Source of the DNA: JAHJCW01 sp965369995
GTDB taxonomy: Bacteria; Fidelibacterota; Marinisomatia; Marinisomatales; JAHJCW01
Assembly: GCA_965369995.1 (NCBI GenBank)
Contig: CBDURO010000064.1
Span: 1 to 5,802, forward strand
Length of the DNA: 5,802 bases
Direction of reading: 5' to 3'
Within the stretch, counting starts at the first letter, position 1. Each line of letters begins with the position of its first letter. A program made the position numbers and the translations under genes. The notes beneath the pieces were generated by a model, which ran no database searches, was not told where the DNA came from, and was given only the letters and a program-made list of their open reading frames with translations. Below are positions 5,776 to 5,802 of this stretch, one piece after another.

Positions 5776-5802
5776 ACTTTTTCCCAAACTTTACAATTTG
5801 TC

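Overview
The window is AT-rich bacterial DNA carrying one seven-gene operon on the + strand (319-5440), a small gene on the - strand facing it (5513-5713), and the first five codons of a divergent - strand gene at the left edge. The protein families (a CarboxypepD_reg-like secreted protein, an outer-membrane beta-barrel ending in Phe, and a CC0125/CC1285-type lipoprotein) suggest a member of the FCB superphylum. Most genes have strong Shine-Dalgarno (SD) sequences of the AGGAGG type, which typical Bacteroidota lack. This points towards a lineage such as Ignavibacteria, Marinimicrobia, Calditrichota or KSB1; the assignment is inference.

Layout. Positions 17-318 are a divergent intergenic region. 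It holds a very good sigma70-like promoter (TTGATA-17-TATAAT, 92-120). Starting about seven bases after the predicted transcription start there is a compact nested set of inverted repeats (134-203) that folds on paper into a three-way junction. A pyrimidine stretch (241-248) further along could pair with the ribosome-binding site of the first gene. Then come: outer-membrane barrel protein (319-870), four-helix membrane protein (924-1292), secreted CarboxypepD_reg-like protein (1306-2451), CC0125/CC1285-type lipoprotein (2454-2996), 5'-nucleotidase/UDP-sugar hydrolase lipoprotein (3035-4495), and two small exported proteins that look like distant paralogues (4531-4977, 5000-5440). A bidirectional terminator at 5460-5493 separates the operon from the convergent small membrane-protein gene.

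How the genes fit together. Every gene of the operon encodes an envelope or exported protein: one outer-membrane barrel, one inner-membrane protein, two lipoproteins and three proteins with cleavable signal peptides. Only the nucleotidase has a clear biochemical activity, so nucleotide or sugar-nucleotide scavenging at the cell surface is the one concrete function that can be tied to the locus. The rest are families of unknown or structural role. The least explained part of the window is the 5' leader of the operon, a candidate structured regulatory RNA that matches no class I recognise.
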